Of a stretch of 64,000 bases of DNA, positions 43,383 through 55,092 are shown piece after piece. The position numbers and the translations under genes are program-made. Under the pieces are notes generated by a model. That model was not told where the DNA came from. It was given only the letters and a program-made list of their open reading frames with translations, and ran no database searches. The stretch is taken from NCBI GenBank assembly GCA_001795455.1, contig MGPB01000033.1, positions 62,001 to 126,000 of the forward strand, written 5' to 3'. Positions within the stretch are counted from its first letter, which is position 1; every line of letters begins with the position of its first letter. Source of the stretch: Curvibacter sp. GWA2_63_95. GTDB taxonomy: Bacteria > Pseudomonadota > Gammaproteobacteria > Burkholderiales > Burkholderiaceae_C.

Positions 43383-44807
43383 ATGCCCAGAATTTCAATC
43401 AACGCTCGCCGCGCAATGGGCATAGCAATGGCCGCTGCAGCGGTGGCCCTGCTCGCCGGCTGCGCCACGGTGGGGCCGGATTACCGTGCGCCCGCAGAAG
43501 CGGTGCCGTCCCAATGGGCTGCGCCCATGCCGCACGGCGGTAGCCTGCAGAAGCTTGGGGACTGGTGGCAGCAGTTCAACGATCCTGTGCTGCTGACGCT
43601 GCAGCAAGCCGCCGAAGCCGATAGCCCCACGCTGGCCGTTGCTTGGGCAAACATTGCGCTGGCACGCGCCACGCTTGCCTCGTCGCGTTCCGGCGGTGTG
43701 CCGTCCCTCAGCGCCAATGCCTCGGCCAGCCGTGCAGGTCAGATTGGCGCCGCGGCCAGCACCACACGTGCCGCCAGCATGGATGCCTCCTGGGAACTCG
43801 ATCTGTTTGGCAAGGTCCGACGCAATGTGGAAGCAGGTGACGCCCAGATACAGGCGCGCAGCAACGATTGGCACGATGCCCGCATTTCGCTCGCCGCCGA
43901 GGTGGCAACCACCTATGTGCAGTACCGGGCCTGCGGCCAACTGGTTGACACGTATGCGCAGGAACTCAACTCCACCACCGAAACCGCCAAGGCCACCGAG
44001 TCGCTGGTGCGCGCCGGCCTGAGTGCAGGCAATGACGCAGCCCTGGCCCGGGCAGCGCAGGCCAGCACGACATCCACGCTGCTGCAGCAGCGCTCGCAGT
44101 GCGAACTGCTGGTGAAGTCGCTCGGCAACCTGACGGGCCTGCAGGACGCTGCTTTGCGCCAGTTGTTGGGCGGCAGCACTGCCCTCCCAGTTGCAACCAC
44201 GCTGACGGTGAAAGCAGTGCCCGCTGAAGTCGTGCGCCAGCGGCCCGACGTGACCTCGCGCGAACGCGACTTGGCTGCCGCCAGTGCCGCCATCGGTGTG
44301 GCCGAAGCCAACCGTTACCCCAGCCTGCGCCTGGCCGGCTCCATCGGTTTTTCTACCGGCGATGGAAGCTCTGCGAGCACCTGGTCCTTCGGCCCTTCGC
44401 TGTCGCTGCCCTTGCTGGATGGTGGCGCCCGCCTGGCTGCGGTGGACAGTGCACGCGCCAGCTACGAAATTGCCTACGCGCAATGGCGCGATACCGTGCG
44501 CAACGCCGTGACCGAAGTGGAAAAAACGCTGGTGCAGCTCGACAACTCCAGCCAGCGCGCCATCCAGGCTGACAGCGCCGCCCGGGAGTACCGCCGTTAC
44601 CTGGCCGGTGCCGAGGCGGAGCGCCGCGCTGGCGCCACCAGCCTGCTCGCTTTTGAAGAGGCCCGCCGTCAGGCCTTGAGTGCACAGATCGAGCTGATCG
44701 GACTTCAGCGCGACAACGTCGTTCAATGGGTTGCCCTGTACAAGGCACTGGGCGGCGGCTGGGACGCCGACACACCCGCCACACCACCTGCCAGTCTCGC
44801 TCCTTGA
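43383..44807 (+). CDS. NodT/OprM-type outer-membrane efflux lipoprotein
   Basis: This 474-residue outer-membrane factor has lipobox LLAGC with acylated Cys27, followed by two OEP repeats with long helices (about 65-250 and 270-455). It forms the trimeric exit duct for the RND pump encoded downstream. It is first of a three-gene plus operon and divergent from a two-component pair. Confidence 0.93.
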   Translation: MPRISINARRAMGIAMAAAAVALLAGCATVGPDYRAPAEAVPSQWAAPMPHGGSLQKLGDWWQQFNDPVLLTLQQAAEADSPTLAVAWANIALARATLASSRSGGVPSLSANASASRAGQIGAAASTTRAASMDASWELDLFGKVRRNVEAGDAQIQARSNDWHDARISLAAEVATTYVQYRACGQLVDTYAQELNSTTETAKATESLVRAGLSAGNDAALARAAQASTTSTLLQQRSQCELLVKSLGNLTGLQDAALRQLLGGSTALPVATTLTVKAVPAEVVRQRPDVTSRERDLAAASAAIGVAEANRYPSLRLAGSIGFSTGDGSSASTWSFGPSLSLPLLDGGARLAAVDSARASYEIAYAQWRDTVRNAVTEVEKTLVQLDNSSQRAIQADSAAREYRRYLAGAEAERRAGATSLLAFEEARRQALSAQIELIGLQRDNVVQWVALYKALGGGWDADTPATPPASLAP

Positions 44808-44819
44808 GGACCACCCACC

Positions 44820-45947
44820 ATGACAAAAAACCATCAACGACTTTCCATTGCCGCAGCCTGCATCGTGGCCCTCGGCCTTGCCGTGGTTCTGTTCAAACCC
44901 GCGGGCACCGCCGCAACGCCAGCCACAACAGCCTCCGCACTCACGGTGGAGCTCACAACACCCCAATCTAGCGAATGGCCGCAGGAGTTGCGTGCCAGCG
45001 GCGCCGTGGCCCCCTGGGAAGAGATCGTTGTGAGCCCAGAGACCGGTGGCTTGCGTGTCGATGCATTGCTGGTGAGTGTGGGCGACCGCGTGGTCCGGGG
45101 CCAGTTGCTGGCTCGCCTGGCCGACGCTACGGTGCGCGCGGAACTTGCCAAGCAGCAGGCGCTGGTTGCGCAAGCACAGGCCAGCCTGCAGCAGGCCGCC
45201 GGCAACCTCAAGCGCGCCCAGGGGGTTGACGTGGCGGGTGCATTGGCGCCGCAGAAGCTGGACGAATACCAGGCCAACGAGGCAACGGCACGTGCATCAC
45301 TGGCGTCCGCTCAGGCCGACCTGCAAAGTGCCAACCTGAAGCTCTCACAGACGCAGGTCACTGCGCCCGATGCTGGCGTGGTGTCGTCCAGATCCGGTGT
45401 GGTGGGCAACGTCGCCTCTGTCGGAACGGAACTCATGCGCCTGATCCGCCAAGGCCGCATCGAATGGCGCGCCGAACTCGACGCGCGCCAGTTGACGCAG
45501 GTTCGCGCGGGGCAAACGGCCCAGGTGCAGTTGCCTGGTAGCCAGTTGGTGGCCGGCAAGGTCCGCCTCGTGTCGCCCACACTGAGCACCACCACCGGCC
45601 GCGGTATTGCCTATGTGAGCCTGGACGCTGCAAGCGCCAGAAGCGACGTGAGGGCCGGCGTATTTGCCGAAGGCACGATTGCCCTGCAACAGCAAACAGC
45701 CCTGACGCTACCCGAGTCGGCGCTGGTGATGCGCGACGGACGCTCCTACGTCTACACCGTCGGCGCCGACAACAAGGTCAGCAGCCAGCCGGTGACCAGC
45801 GGCCGCCGTCAGGGCGCCCGGGTGGAAGTGGTCTCCGGCCTTGACGCCGCGACACGGGTGGTCGCCAAGGGAGGCGCCTTCCTGTCGGACGGCATGCAGG
45901 TCACCGTGGTTTCAGGCCCAAGCGCAACAGTGGGGGTGGGCCAATGA
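44820..45947 (+). CDS. RND periplasmic adaptor (membrane fusion protein)
   Basis: This 375-residue HlyD-type adaptor has an N-terminal membrane anchor (about 8-27), a lipoyl half-motif GGLRVDALLVSVGDRVVRGQLL, an alpha hairpin (about 110-165) and beta-barrel/membrane-proximal domains. It bridges pump and outer-membrane factor. It starts 12 bp after the outer-membrane gene and overlaps the pump gene as ATGA. Confidence 0.93.
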   Translation: MTKNHQRLSIAAACIVALGLAVVLFKPAGTAATPATTASALTVELTTPQSSEWPQELRASGAVAPWEEIVVSPETGGLRVDALLVSVGDRVVRGQLLARLADATVRAELAKQQALVAQAQASLQQAAGNLKRAQGVDVAGALAPQKLDEYQANEATARASLASAQADLQSANLKLSQTQVTAPDAGVVSSRSGVVGNVASVGTELMRLIRQGRIEWRAELDARQLTQVRAGQTAQVQLPGSQLVAGKVRLVSPTLSTTTGRGIAYVSLDAASARSDVRAGVFAEGTIALQQQTALTLPESALVMRDGRSYVYTVGADNKVSSQPVTSGRRQGARVEVVSGLDAATRVVAKGGAFLSDGMQVTVVSGPSATVGVGQ

Positions 45948-48900
45948 ACATCTCATCCTGGTCGATACGAAACCCGGTCCCCGCCGTCCTGGTCTTTCTG
46001 TTGCTGACGGTGCTCGGGCTGATCGGCCTGCAGCGCCTGCAAATTCAGGACTTCCCCGACATGGACCTGCCGACCATCAACGTGTCGGCCAGCCTGGAAG
46101 GCGCCGCGCCAGCGCAACTGGAGACCGAGGTCGCCCGCAAGATCGAGGACAAGCTCGCTTCTCTGACGCTGCTGGACCATGTCACCACCACCATCACCCA
46201 GGGTGCGGTCAGTATTGCCGTGAGCTTCAAGCTGGACAAAAACAGCGAGCAGGCGCTCAGCGAAGTGCGCAACGCGGTGGACAGCGCGCGCGCTGAACTG
46301 CCGGCCAGCATGAGCGCACCCAATGTGTCGAAGCTGACGACCTCCGGTTCGGCCATCCTGACCTTCACGGCCGAGTCCGCCCAGCGCGACGAAAAAGACC
46401 TTTCATGGTTTGTCGACAACGACATTGCGAAAGCCATGCGCGCCGTGCAGGGTGTGGGCACAGTGGCACGTGTGGGTGGCATTGACCGCGAAGTGCATGT
46501 GGACCTGGACCCGACCCTGATGGCCGGCCTGGGCGTGACGCCCTCGGCGGTTTCGTCGCGACTCAAAGCCATCCAGTCTGAGTCATCGGGTGGCGAGGCA
46601 CGCGTGGGCGGGCAGCGACAGTCCACCCGCACCATCGCCACCGTCGGCACCCCGGCGGAAGTTGCGGCCATCACGGTGTCGCTGGCCGACGGACGCTATG
46701 TGCGGCTGGACCAAATTGCGCGCATCAGCGACTCTGCCGCCGAGCGCTCCACCCTGGCATTCCGGGATGGCAAGCCCGTCATTGGCTTTCAGATCACCCG
46801 GTCTAAGGGCTTCTCCGACGTGCAGGTGGCTGACGACGTACGCGAGGCGGTGCAACGCTTCGCAGCACTGCACACCGACGTCCGCATCGCCGAAGCCAGC
46901 AATGGCGTCACCCCCATCCAGGATAACTACGAAGGCTCCATGCACCTGCTGCTGGAAGGCGCCGTGCTGGCCATCCTGGTGGTATGGTGGTTTTTGCGCG
47001 ATGGGCGCGCCACCCTGATCGCGGCGACTGCGTTGCCGCTGTCCATCATTCCGACCTTTGGCGCGATGTACCTGTTGGGCTATTCGTTGAACACGATCAC
47101 CCTGCTGTCGCTCTCGCTGGTGGTGGGCATGCTGGTAGACGATGCCATCGTGGAAATCGAAAATATCGAGCGCCACCTGCACATGGGCAAGACGCCTTTC
47201 CAGGCGGCGATGGAAGCGGCCGACGAGATTGGCCTGGCCGTGATTGCGACCACCTTCACGTTGGTGGCAGTGTTCCTGCCCACGGCTTTCATGGGTGGCA
47301 TACCCGGCCTGATCTTTCGCCAGTTCGGCATCGTGGCCTCGGTGGCTGTGTTGGCTTCGCTGCTGGTCGCCCGCCTGATCACGCCCATGATGGCGGCCTA
47401 CCTGCTCAAGCCCAAAAAACCAGGCGCGCACGACGCCAGTCTGGACGGCCCCTTCATGACGCGCTACTTGCGCTGGGCACGCAGCGCGCTGTCGCGGCGC
47501 AAAACCACGGTTGCCATCACGGGTGTATTTTTTGTCGGTGCGCTGCTTCTGATTCCCTTCTTGCCGACCGGTTTCATTCCGGCCCAGGACAAGGCACAGA
47601 CCCGCGTCACACTGACCCTGCCGCCCGGCAGCACGCTGGACGAAACCTCGGCCATGAGCCAGAGGGCGTCGCAGCTGGTGACAGGCATCCCAGGCGTGGC
47701 CAGCGTGTTTACGGCAGCGGGCACGGCCAGCACGGGTGGCGGCATGAGCGCAAGCGCCACCGTCGACGTTGCGAGTTCCACCCTGATCGTGGACCTGGTG
47801 CCGCGCGGTGACCGGAAGTTCAAGCAGTCGGCCATTGAGTCGCACATACGTGACGCGCTGCGCGCATTGCCCGGCACCCGCGTGGCGGTAGGTGCCGGCG
47901 GCAGCGGCGAGACGCTGACCATCACGCTGGCTGGCGACGATGCCAGCACACTAACGCGCACTGCGGAGCAGGTCGAAGCACAGTTGCGTACCCTGAGCGG
48001 CATAGGCAACGTGTCGTCCTCATCGGCCATCCAGCGGCCCGAGGTCCAGGTGCGGCCCAACTACGAACGTGCGGCTGCGTTGGGTGTCACGACCGAAGCC
48101 ATTGGCGACGTAGTGCGCATGGCCACCTACGGGGACTACGCCACGGCTTTGCCCAAGCTGAACCTGCCCGAAAGGCAGGTGGCGATACGCGTGCGCATGG
48201 ATCCGGCCATCCGCAACAACATCGACGCCATCGGCCAACTGCGCGTGCAGGGCGGCCAGGGCGCTGTCAGCCTGGCGTCCGTGGCCGATATCACCATGGG
48301 CAGTGGGCCCTCGCAAATCGACCGACTGGACCGCTCTCGCAATGTCACGCTGAGCGTGGAGCTGGCTGGCCGGGCCTTCGGCGATGTGCAGAACGAGGCG
48401 GCGCAGCTGTCATCGCTCAAGACCCTGCCATCGGGTGTGCGGCAGATTGAGGCAGGCGAGGCCCAACGGACTGGTGAGTTGTTCCAAAGTTTTGGCCTCG
48501 CCATGGCCGTGGGGATTTTCTGCATCTATGCGGTGCTGGTCCTGCTCTTTCACGATTTCCTGCAGCCGGCCACCATACTCTCGGCGCTGCCGCTGGGGCT
48601 GGGCGGGGCGCTGGTCGCTCTGTGGGTGTGCAACCAGGCGTTTTCCATGCCTGCCATCATCGGCGTGCTGATGCTGATGGGTATCGTGACAAAGAACTCC
48701 ATCCTGCTGGTGGAATACGCCATCATGGCGCGCCGTGACCGCGGCATGACCCGCCTGGACGCCCTGATGGACGCCTGCCACAAGCGCGCAAGGCCCATCG
48801 TCATGACCACGATTGCCATGGGTGCCGGCATGCTGCCCAACGCCCTGGGTCTGGGCGCAGAGCCAAGCTTTCGCCAGCCCATGGCCATCGTGGTGATCGG

Positions 48901-49057
48901 TGGCCTGCTAACGTCCACCGTGCTGAGCCTGCTGGTAGTTCCTGTCGTATTTACCTACGTCGACGATGCCTTGCATTGGTTCCAACAGCTATTTGCTCTG
49001 CGCAGCGGAGAGGCTTCACGGGGTACCGACAAAATTATGGAACTTTCGCCCAAATAG
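45944..49057 (+). CDS. RND multidrug/solute efflux pump (AcrB/MdtBC type)
   Basis: This 1037-residue inner-membrane pump is at the normal length for HAE-type RND proteins, with twelve transmembrane segments in two halves and two large periplasmic loops. The proton-relay pair lies in MLVDDAIVEIENIERH (near residue 400). Other motifs are SMHLLLEGAVLAILVVWWFL and GIVTKNSILLVEYAIM. It exports hydrophobic compounds with the adaptor and outer-membrane factor; the substrate range is unknown. There is one pump gene, not the MdtB/MdtC pair. Confidence 0.94.
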   Translation: MNISSWSIRNPVPAVLVFLLLTVLGLIGLQRLQIQDFPDMDLPTINVSASLEGAAPAQLETEVARKIEDKLASLTLLDHVTTTITQGAVSIAVSFKLDKNSEQALSEVRNAVDSARAELPASMSAPNVSKLTTSGSAILTFTAESAQRDEKDLSWFVDNDIAKAMRAVQGVGTVARVGGIDREVHVDLDPTLMAGLGVTPSAVSSRLKAIQSESSGGEARVGGQRQSTRTIATVGTPAEVAAITVSLADGRYVRLDQIARISDSAAERSTLAFRDGKPVIGFQITRSKGFSDVQVADDVREAVQRFAALHTDVRIAEASNGVTPIQDNYEGSMHLLLEGAVLAILVVWWFLRDGRATLIAATALPLSIIPTFGAMYLLGYSLNTITLLSLSLVVGMLVDDAIVEIENIERHLHMGKTPFQAAMEAADEIGLAVIATTFTLVAVFLPTAFMGGIPGLIFRQFGIVASVAVLASLLVARLITPMMAAYLLKPKKPGAHDASLDGPFMTRYLRWARSALSRRKTTVAITGVFFVGALLLIPFLPTGFIPAQDKAQTRVTLTLPPGSTLDETSAMSQRASQLVTGIPGVASVFTAAGTASTGGGMSASATVDVASSTLIVDLVPRGDRKFKQSAIESHIRDALRALPGTRVAVGAGGSGETLTITLAGDDASTLTRTAEQVEAQLRTLSGIGNVSSSSAIQRPEVQVRPNYERAAALGVTTEAIGDVVRMATYGDYATALPKLNLPERQVAIRVRMDPAIRNNIDAIGQLRVQGGQGAVSLASVADITMGSGPSQIDRLDRSRNVTLSVELAGRAFGDVQNEAAQLSSLKTLPSGVRQIEAGEAQRTGELFQSFGLAMAVGIFCIYAVLVLLFHDFLQPATILSALPLGLGGALVALWVCNQAFSMPAIIGVLMLMGIVTKNSILLVEYAIMARRDRGMTRLDALMDACHKRARPIVMTTIAMGAGMLPNALGLGAEPSFRQPMAIVVIGGLLTSTVLSLLVVPVVFTYVDDALHWFQQLFALRSGEASRGTDKIMELSPK

Positions 49058-49060
49058 CAC

Positions 49061-49077
49061 GGCGCAAAGCTTGCGCC
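49061..49077 (+). terminator. hairpin after the RND operon
   Basis: GGCGCAA (49061-49067) pairs with TTGCGCC (49071-49077) across a 3-nt loop, 3 bp after the pump stop. No T tract follows, so it is at best a weak or Rho-assisted end. Confidence 0.4.
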
Positions 49078-49130
49078 ATCGCGCCACAAGAAACCGCAGA
49101 AAATAGCACTTTAAAAAATACGAGACCAAA

Positions 49131-49340
49131 GTGAACCCATCCCCCGCCCACGCCGATCTCATCGCCACTTACCGCAGGGCAGAAGCGGAGGCTGCGCACA
49201 AGTTCGGCTTGATCAAAGTGGTGGCCAGCAAGGGGCCCAAGGCGATTCAGGCGGCGGTGGAGACGGCGGCCAAGGCGGCCAAGCGCCGGGATTCATATGC
49301 CAAAAAACTGCTGGCGCTAGGGGTGAAACTCAAGGACTGA
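49131..49340 (+). CDS. small basic hypothetical protein
   Basis: This 69-residue Lys/Ala-rich, probably helical protein (KAAKRRDSYAKKLLALGVKLK at the end) starts at GTG 49131. No ATG is available in frame nearby and no clear ribosome site is visible. It overlaps the convergent OB-fold gene by 11 bp. I do not recognise a family; it could bind nucleic acid, given its charge, but this is speculation. Confidence 0.55.
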   Translation: MNPSPAHADLIATYRRAEAEAAHKFGLIKVVASKGPKAIQAAVETAAKAAKRRDSYAKKLLALGVKLKD

Positions 49341-49680
49341 GGGGCGTATCACCAGCGCCACCCAGCACCTGCTGCTTGCGCGCTGCGTGGTAGGCCGTTA
49401 GCACCTGGGTGGCCACCATGTCCAGCGCGGGGCGGGTGTTACCTTGTTTGTCGGTCCACACCTTGGGCGTCAAGGCGCCGGCCAGTGCCACCGCATCGCC
49501 ATCATCCAGCGCCATCAGTGCGGCGCTGGCCTCTGCTGCAAAGGCAATCACGTTCACGATCAGGCTCTCGCCATCGCCCGCAGTGGCTTTGACTTTGGCC
49601 AGTGCGAACGTGCTGCCGTTTTTGCCCTGCCGGGTCTCGGCCAGGCCCACCAATGTTCCGGCGACCAGGCCTTCCAGCAT
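49330..49680 (-). CDS. OB-fold single-stranded DNA-binding-like protein
   Basis: This 116-residue protein has an SSB/PriB-like OB fold (MLEGLVAGTLVGLAETRQGKNGSTFALAKV; VNVIAFAAEASAAL; GDAVALAGALTPKVW). It lacks the acidic C-terminal tail of the main SSB, so it is probably an accessory protein. The ATG overlaps the fpr stop as TAATG; translational coupling with a redox gene is unusual. Confidence 0.75.
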   Translation of the reverse strand: MLEGLVAGTLVGLAETRQGKNGSTFALAKVKATAGDGESLIVNVIAFAAEASAALMALDDGDAVALAGALTPKVWTDKQGNTRPALDMVATQVLTAYHAARKQQVLGGAGDTPLSP

Positions 49681-50456
49681 TACTGCTCCACGAAGGCGCG
49701 TTCCACCACGTAGTCGCCTGGGGTGGTGGTGTTGCCTTCCTTGAAGCCTTTGGCGTCCAGGATTTCGCGCATGTCTTTGTTCAGGCCGGGGCTGCCGCAG
49801 ATCATGATGCGGTCCGTCGCCGGGTCCAGCGGGGGCAGGCCCAGGTCGGCGGGCAGCTTGTTGGACTCGATCAGCGTGGTGATACGGCCTTGGTGCTCGA
49901 AGGCCTCGCGGGTCACCGTGGGGTAGTACAGCATCTGGTTCGTGACCATTTCGCCCAGGAACTCGTGCTTGGGCAACTCGTTCTTGAAGTAGTCGTAGTA
50001 CGCCAGTTCTTTGACCTCACGCACGCCGTGCACCACGATGACTTTTTCAAACTTCTCGTAGGTCTCGGGGTCGCGCGCCACACTCAAGAACGGTGCCAAG
50101 CCGGTGCCGCTGCCCAACAAATACAGGTTCTTGCCGGGCAAGAGGTAGTCGATCAGCAGGGTGCCGGTGGGCTTGCGGCCCACCACAATCTTGTCGCCTA
50201 CCTGGATGTGCTGCAGCTTGGAGGTCAGCGGGCCGTCTTGCACCTTGATGCTCAGGAACTCCAGGTGCTCTTCGTAGTTGGCACTGACGATGGAATAGGC
50301 GCGCAGCAGCGGCTTGCCATTCTCCTGGCGCAGGCCAATCATGGTGAAGTGACCGTTGGAAAAACGCAGGGCCGGGTCCCGAGTGGTGGTGAAGCTGAAC
50401 AAACGGTCTGTCCAGTGGTGTACGCTTAAAACTGTTTCTTCCAGAAATGCACTCAT
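49680..50456 (-). CDS. fpr: ferredoxin-NADP+ reductase Fpr
   Basis: This 258-residue FAD protein has the flavin-binding LRAYSIVSANYEE (near 51-63), NADP-binding GSGTGLAPFLSVARDPE near 115-131 and the C-terminal FVEQ. It transfers electrons between NADPH and ferredoxin or flavodoxin, for oxidative-stress defence and Fe-S/biosynthetic reactions. It is the right length for bacterial subclass I Fpr. The 136-bp upstream gap is AT-richer and probably holds its promoter; I see no clear SoxR or LysR box. Confidence 0.94.
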   Translation of the reverse strand: MSAFLEETVLSVHHWTDRLFSFTTTRDPALRFSNGHFTMIGLRQENGKPLLRAYSIVSANYEEHLEFLSIKVQDGPLTSKLQHIQVGDKIVVGRKPTGTLLIDYLLPGKNLYLLGSGTGLAPFLSVARDPETYEKFEKVIVVHGVREVKELAYYDYFKNELPKHEFLGEMVTNQMLYYPTVTREAFEHQGRITTLIESNKLPADLGLPPLDPATDRIMICGSPGLNKDMREILDAKGFKEGNTTTPGDYVVERAFVEQ

Positions 50457-50592
50457 GGGGGCCTTGGGTGAGGTTCAGTCAGTGGGAAATGCCCGCGGCC
50501 ACTTTCGGCTAGGGCGAAACCCTATATTGTAAAACTCCATACCCCCGCGACTTGTTATATCGATATTGATTTGAGTCATTAGCGCGACCGAT

Positions 50593-50958
50593 ATGCCCCA
50601 CGCCTCCGTACTGCCCGATACTGCCCTCCCCAGCCTGCTGGTGGCCTGCCTGTGCGCCCAATGGTGCGGCACCTGCACCGAGTACCAGCCGCTGTTTGCC
50701 CAGCTACAGGCCGAGTTTCCGGGCGCGCATTTTGTGTGGGTGGACATTGAGGACGAGGCCGACCTGGTAGACCCGATCGAGGTGGAGAACTTTCCCACCA
50801 TCCTGATTGCTCAGGGCGAGCAGCCCCGGTTTTTTGGCACCGTGATGCCCCACCTGGAGACGCTGCGCCGGCTCATCCAGTCCAGCAGTACCGCAGACGC
50901 CCGCCCTGTGCAGGCGCCAGACGTAGTGGCCTTGGCTCAGCGCTTGCGCGCGCGCTGA
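50593..50958 (+). CDS. thioredoxin-family protein
   Basis: This 121-residue thioredoxin-fold protein has active site WCGTC (Cys25, Cys28) and cis-Pro in NFPTILIA near 76. There is no signal peptide, so it is cytosolic. It is divergent from fpr and convergent with a TlpA-type gene, with a 22-bp tail overlap. The role is a thiol-disulfide reductase of unknown partner. Confidence 0.88.
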   Translation: MPHASVLPDTALPSLLVACLCAQWCGTCTEYQPLFAQLQAEFPGAHFVWVDIEDEADLVDPIEVENFPTILIAQGEQPRFFGTVMPHLETLRRLIQSSSTADARPVQAPDVVALAQRLRAR

Positions 50959-51482
50959 GGCGGCAACAGGGGCTGCCAGAGGCGGTCACCCTCGGGTCCG
51001 GCCCAGTCCAGCGCACCGCGCACCACCCCGCGCACCAGGCCTTCGGTGTCGATCAGCACCGTGGAGGGGTAAATGCGGATGCCCCAGGCTTTGGCGATAT
51101 CGCCCTGCACATCGCGCACCACGGGCAACACCAGGCCCGTGCTTTGGACAAAGCGGGCAATCGCGTCGAACGACTCCTTCAGGTTGATGGCCAGCACCAC
51201 CATGCGCTCGGACTCCCGGGCGGCCAGGGTTTGCAGCGCGGGCATCTCGGCGCGGCACGGCTCACACCAGCCGGCCCAGAAATTGAGCAGCACCACACGG
51301 CCCCGCAGGGCAGGCAGACTCCAGTGTTGCCCTTCCAGATCCACCAGGTCGCCCACGGGCGCCGCCTGTTTGGGCCCCCAGGGCTGCACGTCGTAGCCGG
51401 AATTGGCCGTAGCGGGCACTGCCGCCGACACGAGACTGGCTGCGCCCAGCAGGCCCAGCACCTGTCGGCGCCTCATTGGCAT
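50937..51482 (-). CDS. TlpA/ResA-like periplasmic thiol-disulfide oxidoreductase
   Basis: This 181-residue exported protein has an RRRQVLGLLG signal (about 3-26, possibly Tat) and a TlpA-type thioredoxin domain with WCEPC (Cys73, Cys76) and cis-Pro in IYPSTVLI. It probably reduces periplasmic thiols, for example in cytochrome maturation. The start may be 51482 or the second ATG at 51476. Confidence 0.88.
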   Translation of the reverse strand: MPMRRRQVLGLLGAASLVSAAVPATANSGYDVQPWGPKQAAPVGDLVDLEGQHWSLPALRGRVVLLNFWAGWCEPCRAEMPALQTLAARESERMVVLAINLKESFDAIARFVQSTGLVLPVVRDVQGDIAKAWGIRIYPSTVLIDTEGLVRGVVRGALDWAGPEGDRLWQPLLPPQRARKR

Positions 51483-51545
51483 TTATGCATCAAATATGGC
51501 CCTAGCCCGCATGCAATATGCGCGAGCAGCTCCCCTTTTGATAGC
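51482..51545 (-). repeat. dispersed repeat, copy 8 (TlpA-alaS gap)
   Basis: On the minus strand the core runs GCTATCAAAAGGGGAGCTGC, then TCGCGCATATTGCATGCGGG and CTAGGGCC. It fills the gap between the TlpA-type start and the alaS stop and shares the GGAGCTGCTCGCGCA and GCGGGCTAG blocks with copies 1 and 4. Confidence 0.8.
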
Positions 51546-51558
51546 AACAGGCACCCGG

Positions 51559-54210
<2,652 letters not shown>

Positions 54211-54336
54211 GTCAGGTTTTCTTCGCGCGTGGGGTCAATAGAGCCTTCTATTATCGCCGCCCCGCGCCGATCGCCCGCCCGCGCCCCGCAAGGCCCCAAG
54301 CAAGGGTAAACACCATGATGCACGTGTTGAAATTTA

Positions 54337-54350
54337 ACTAACATGTTAGT
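54337..54350. promoter_or_regulatory. perfect palindrome at the gntR start: candidate operator
   Basis: ACTAACATGTTAGT is a perfect 14-bp palindrome lying just before the preferred ATG (54352) of the GntR-type regulator. GntR/FadR proteins bind short dyads and often repress themselves. It includes an upstream ATG (54343), which argues for the downstream start. Confidence 0.6.
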
Positions 54351-54351
54351 C

Positions 54352-55092
54352 ATGACACAGGCTGCAGCCACCGCCCCCGACGACACCACCAGCCAGCGTG
54401 CGCGGGCCTACCAAGGGTTCACGCAACAAATTTTTACGGGCGGCATCCGCGCCGGGCAATTCATCTCGCAACGCGAGCTGATGGCACTGCTGGACATGCC
54501 CTTGGGCGCGGTGCGCGAGATGATTCCGCGCCTGGAGGCAGCCGGGCTGGTAAAAACCGTGCCCCAGCGCGGCCTGCAGGTGGCGCATGTGGACCTGAAA
54601 CTGATCCGCAATGCCTTCCAGGTGCGCTCCATGATTGAGCGTGAGGCCGTGCTGAACTTTGTGCGCAGCGCCAGCGAGACCGAGCTGGCCGCCATCGAGG
54701 CCAGCCACCGCGACATCCTGCAGCGCGCCGAAGCTCCCGATGCTCTGAATGACGTGGCCCTGCTGGACGATGCCCAGGCCGTGGACTGGGGCCTGCACGA
54801 CCGCATGGTCGATGCGCTGGGCAACGACATCATTTCCGAGCAGTACCGCGTGAACAGCCTGCGTGTGCGCCTGATCAAGCTGGAGCACAGCGTGATCACA
54901 CCCAGCCGCCTGATACCGGCGATGCAGGAGCACCTGCGATTTATTGAAGCCCTGCGCCAGCGCAACGCCGCACTGGCCGTGGAGCTGCTCGAAGACCACA
55001 TCAGCAGTGCACGCAGCCGCGTGATGAATGCACCGCTGGATCAAGTGCGCAGCGAATGGAACACCCCCCACCCCCCAAGGAGAAACGTTTGA
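54352..55092 (+). CDS. GntR-family (FadR/FCD) transcriptional regulator
   Basis: This 246-residue regulator has an N-terminal winged helix (about 12-75; QRELMALLDMPLGAVREMIPRLEAAGLV) and a helical FCD ligand-binding domain (about 90-225) with His residues (HDRMV, EHLRF) that usually hold a metal and carboxylate. It probably represses the downstream DHDPS-TRAP-FAH genes until its acid ligand binds. The stop overlaps the next gene's TTG start (TTGA). ATG 54343 is an alternative start. Confidence 0.92.
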   Translation: MTQAAATAPDDTTSQRARAYQGFTQQIFTGGIRAGQFISQRELMALLDMPLGAVREMIPRLEAAGLVKTVPQRGLQVAHVDLKLIRNAFQVRSMIEREAVLNFVRSASETELAAIEASHRDILQRAEAPDALNDVALLDDAQAVDWGLHDRMVDALGNDIISEQYRVNSLRVRLIKLEHSVITPSRLIPAMQEHLRFIEALRQRNAALAVELLEDHISSARSRVMNAPLDQVRSEWNTPHPPRRNV

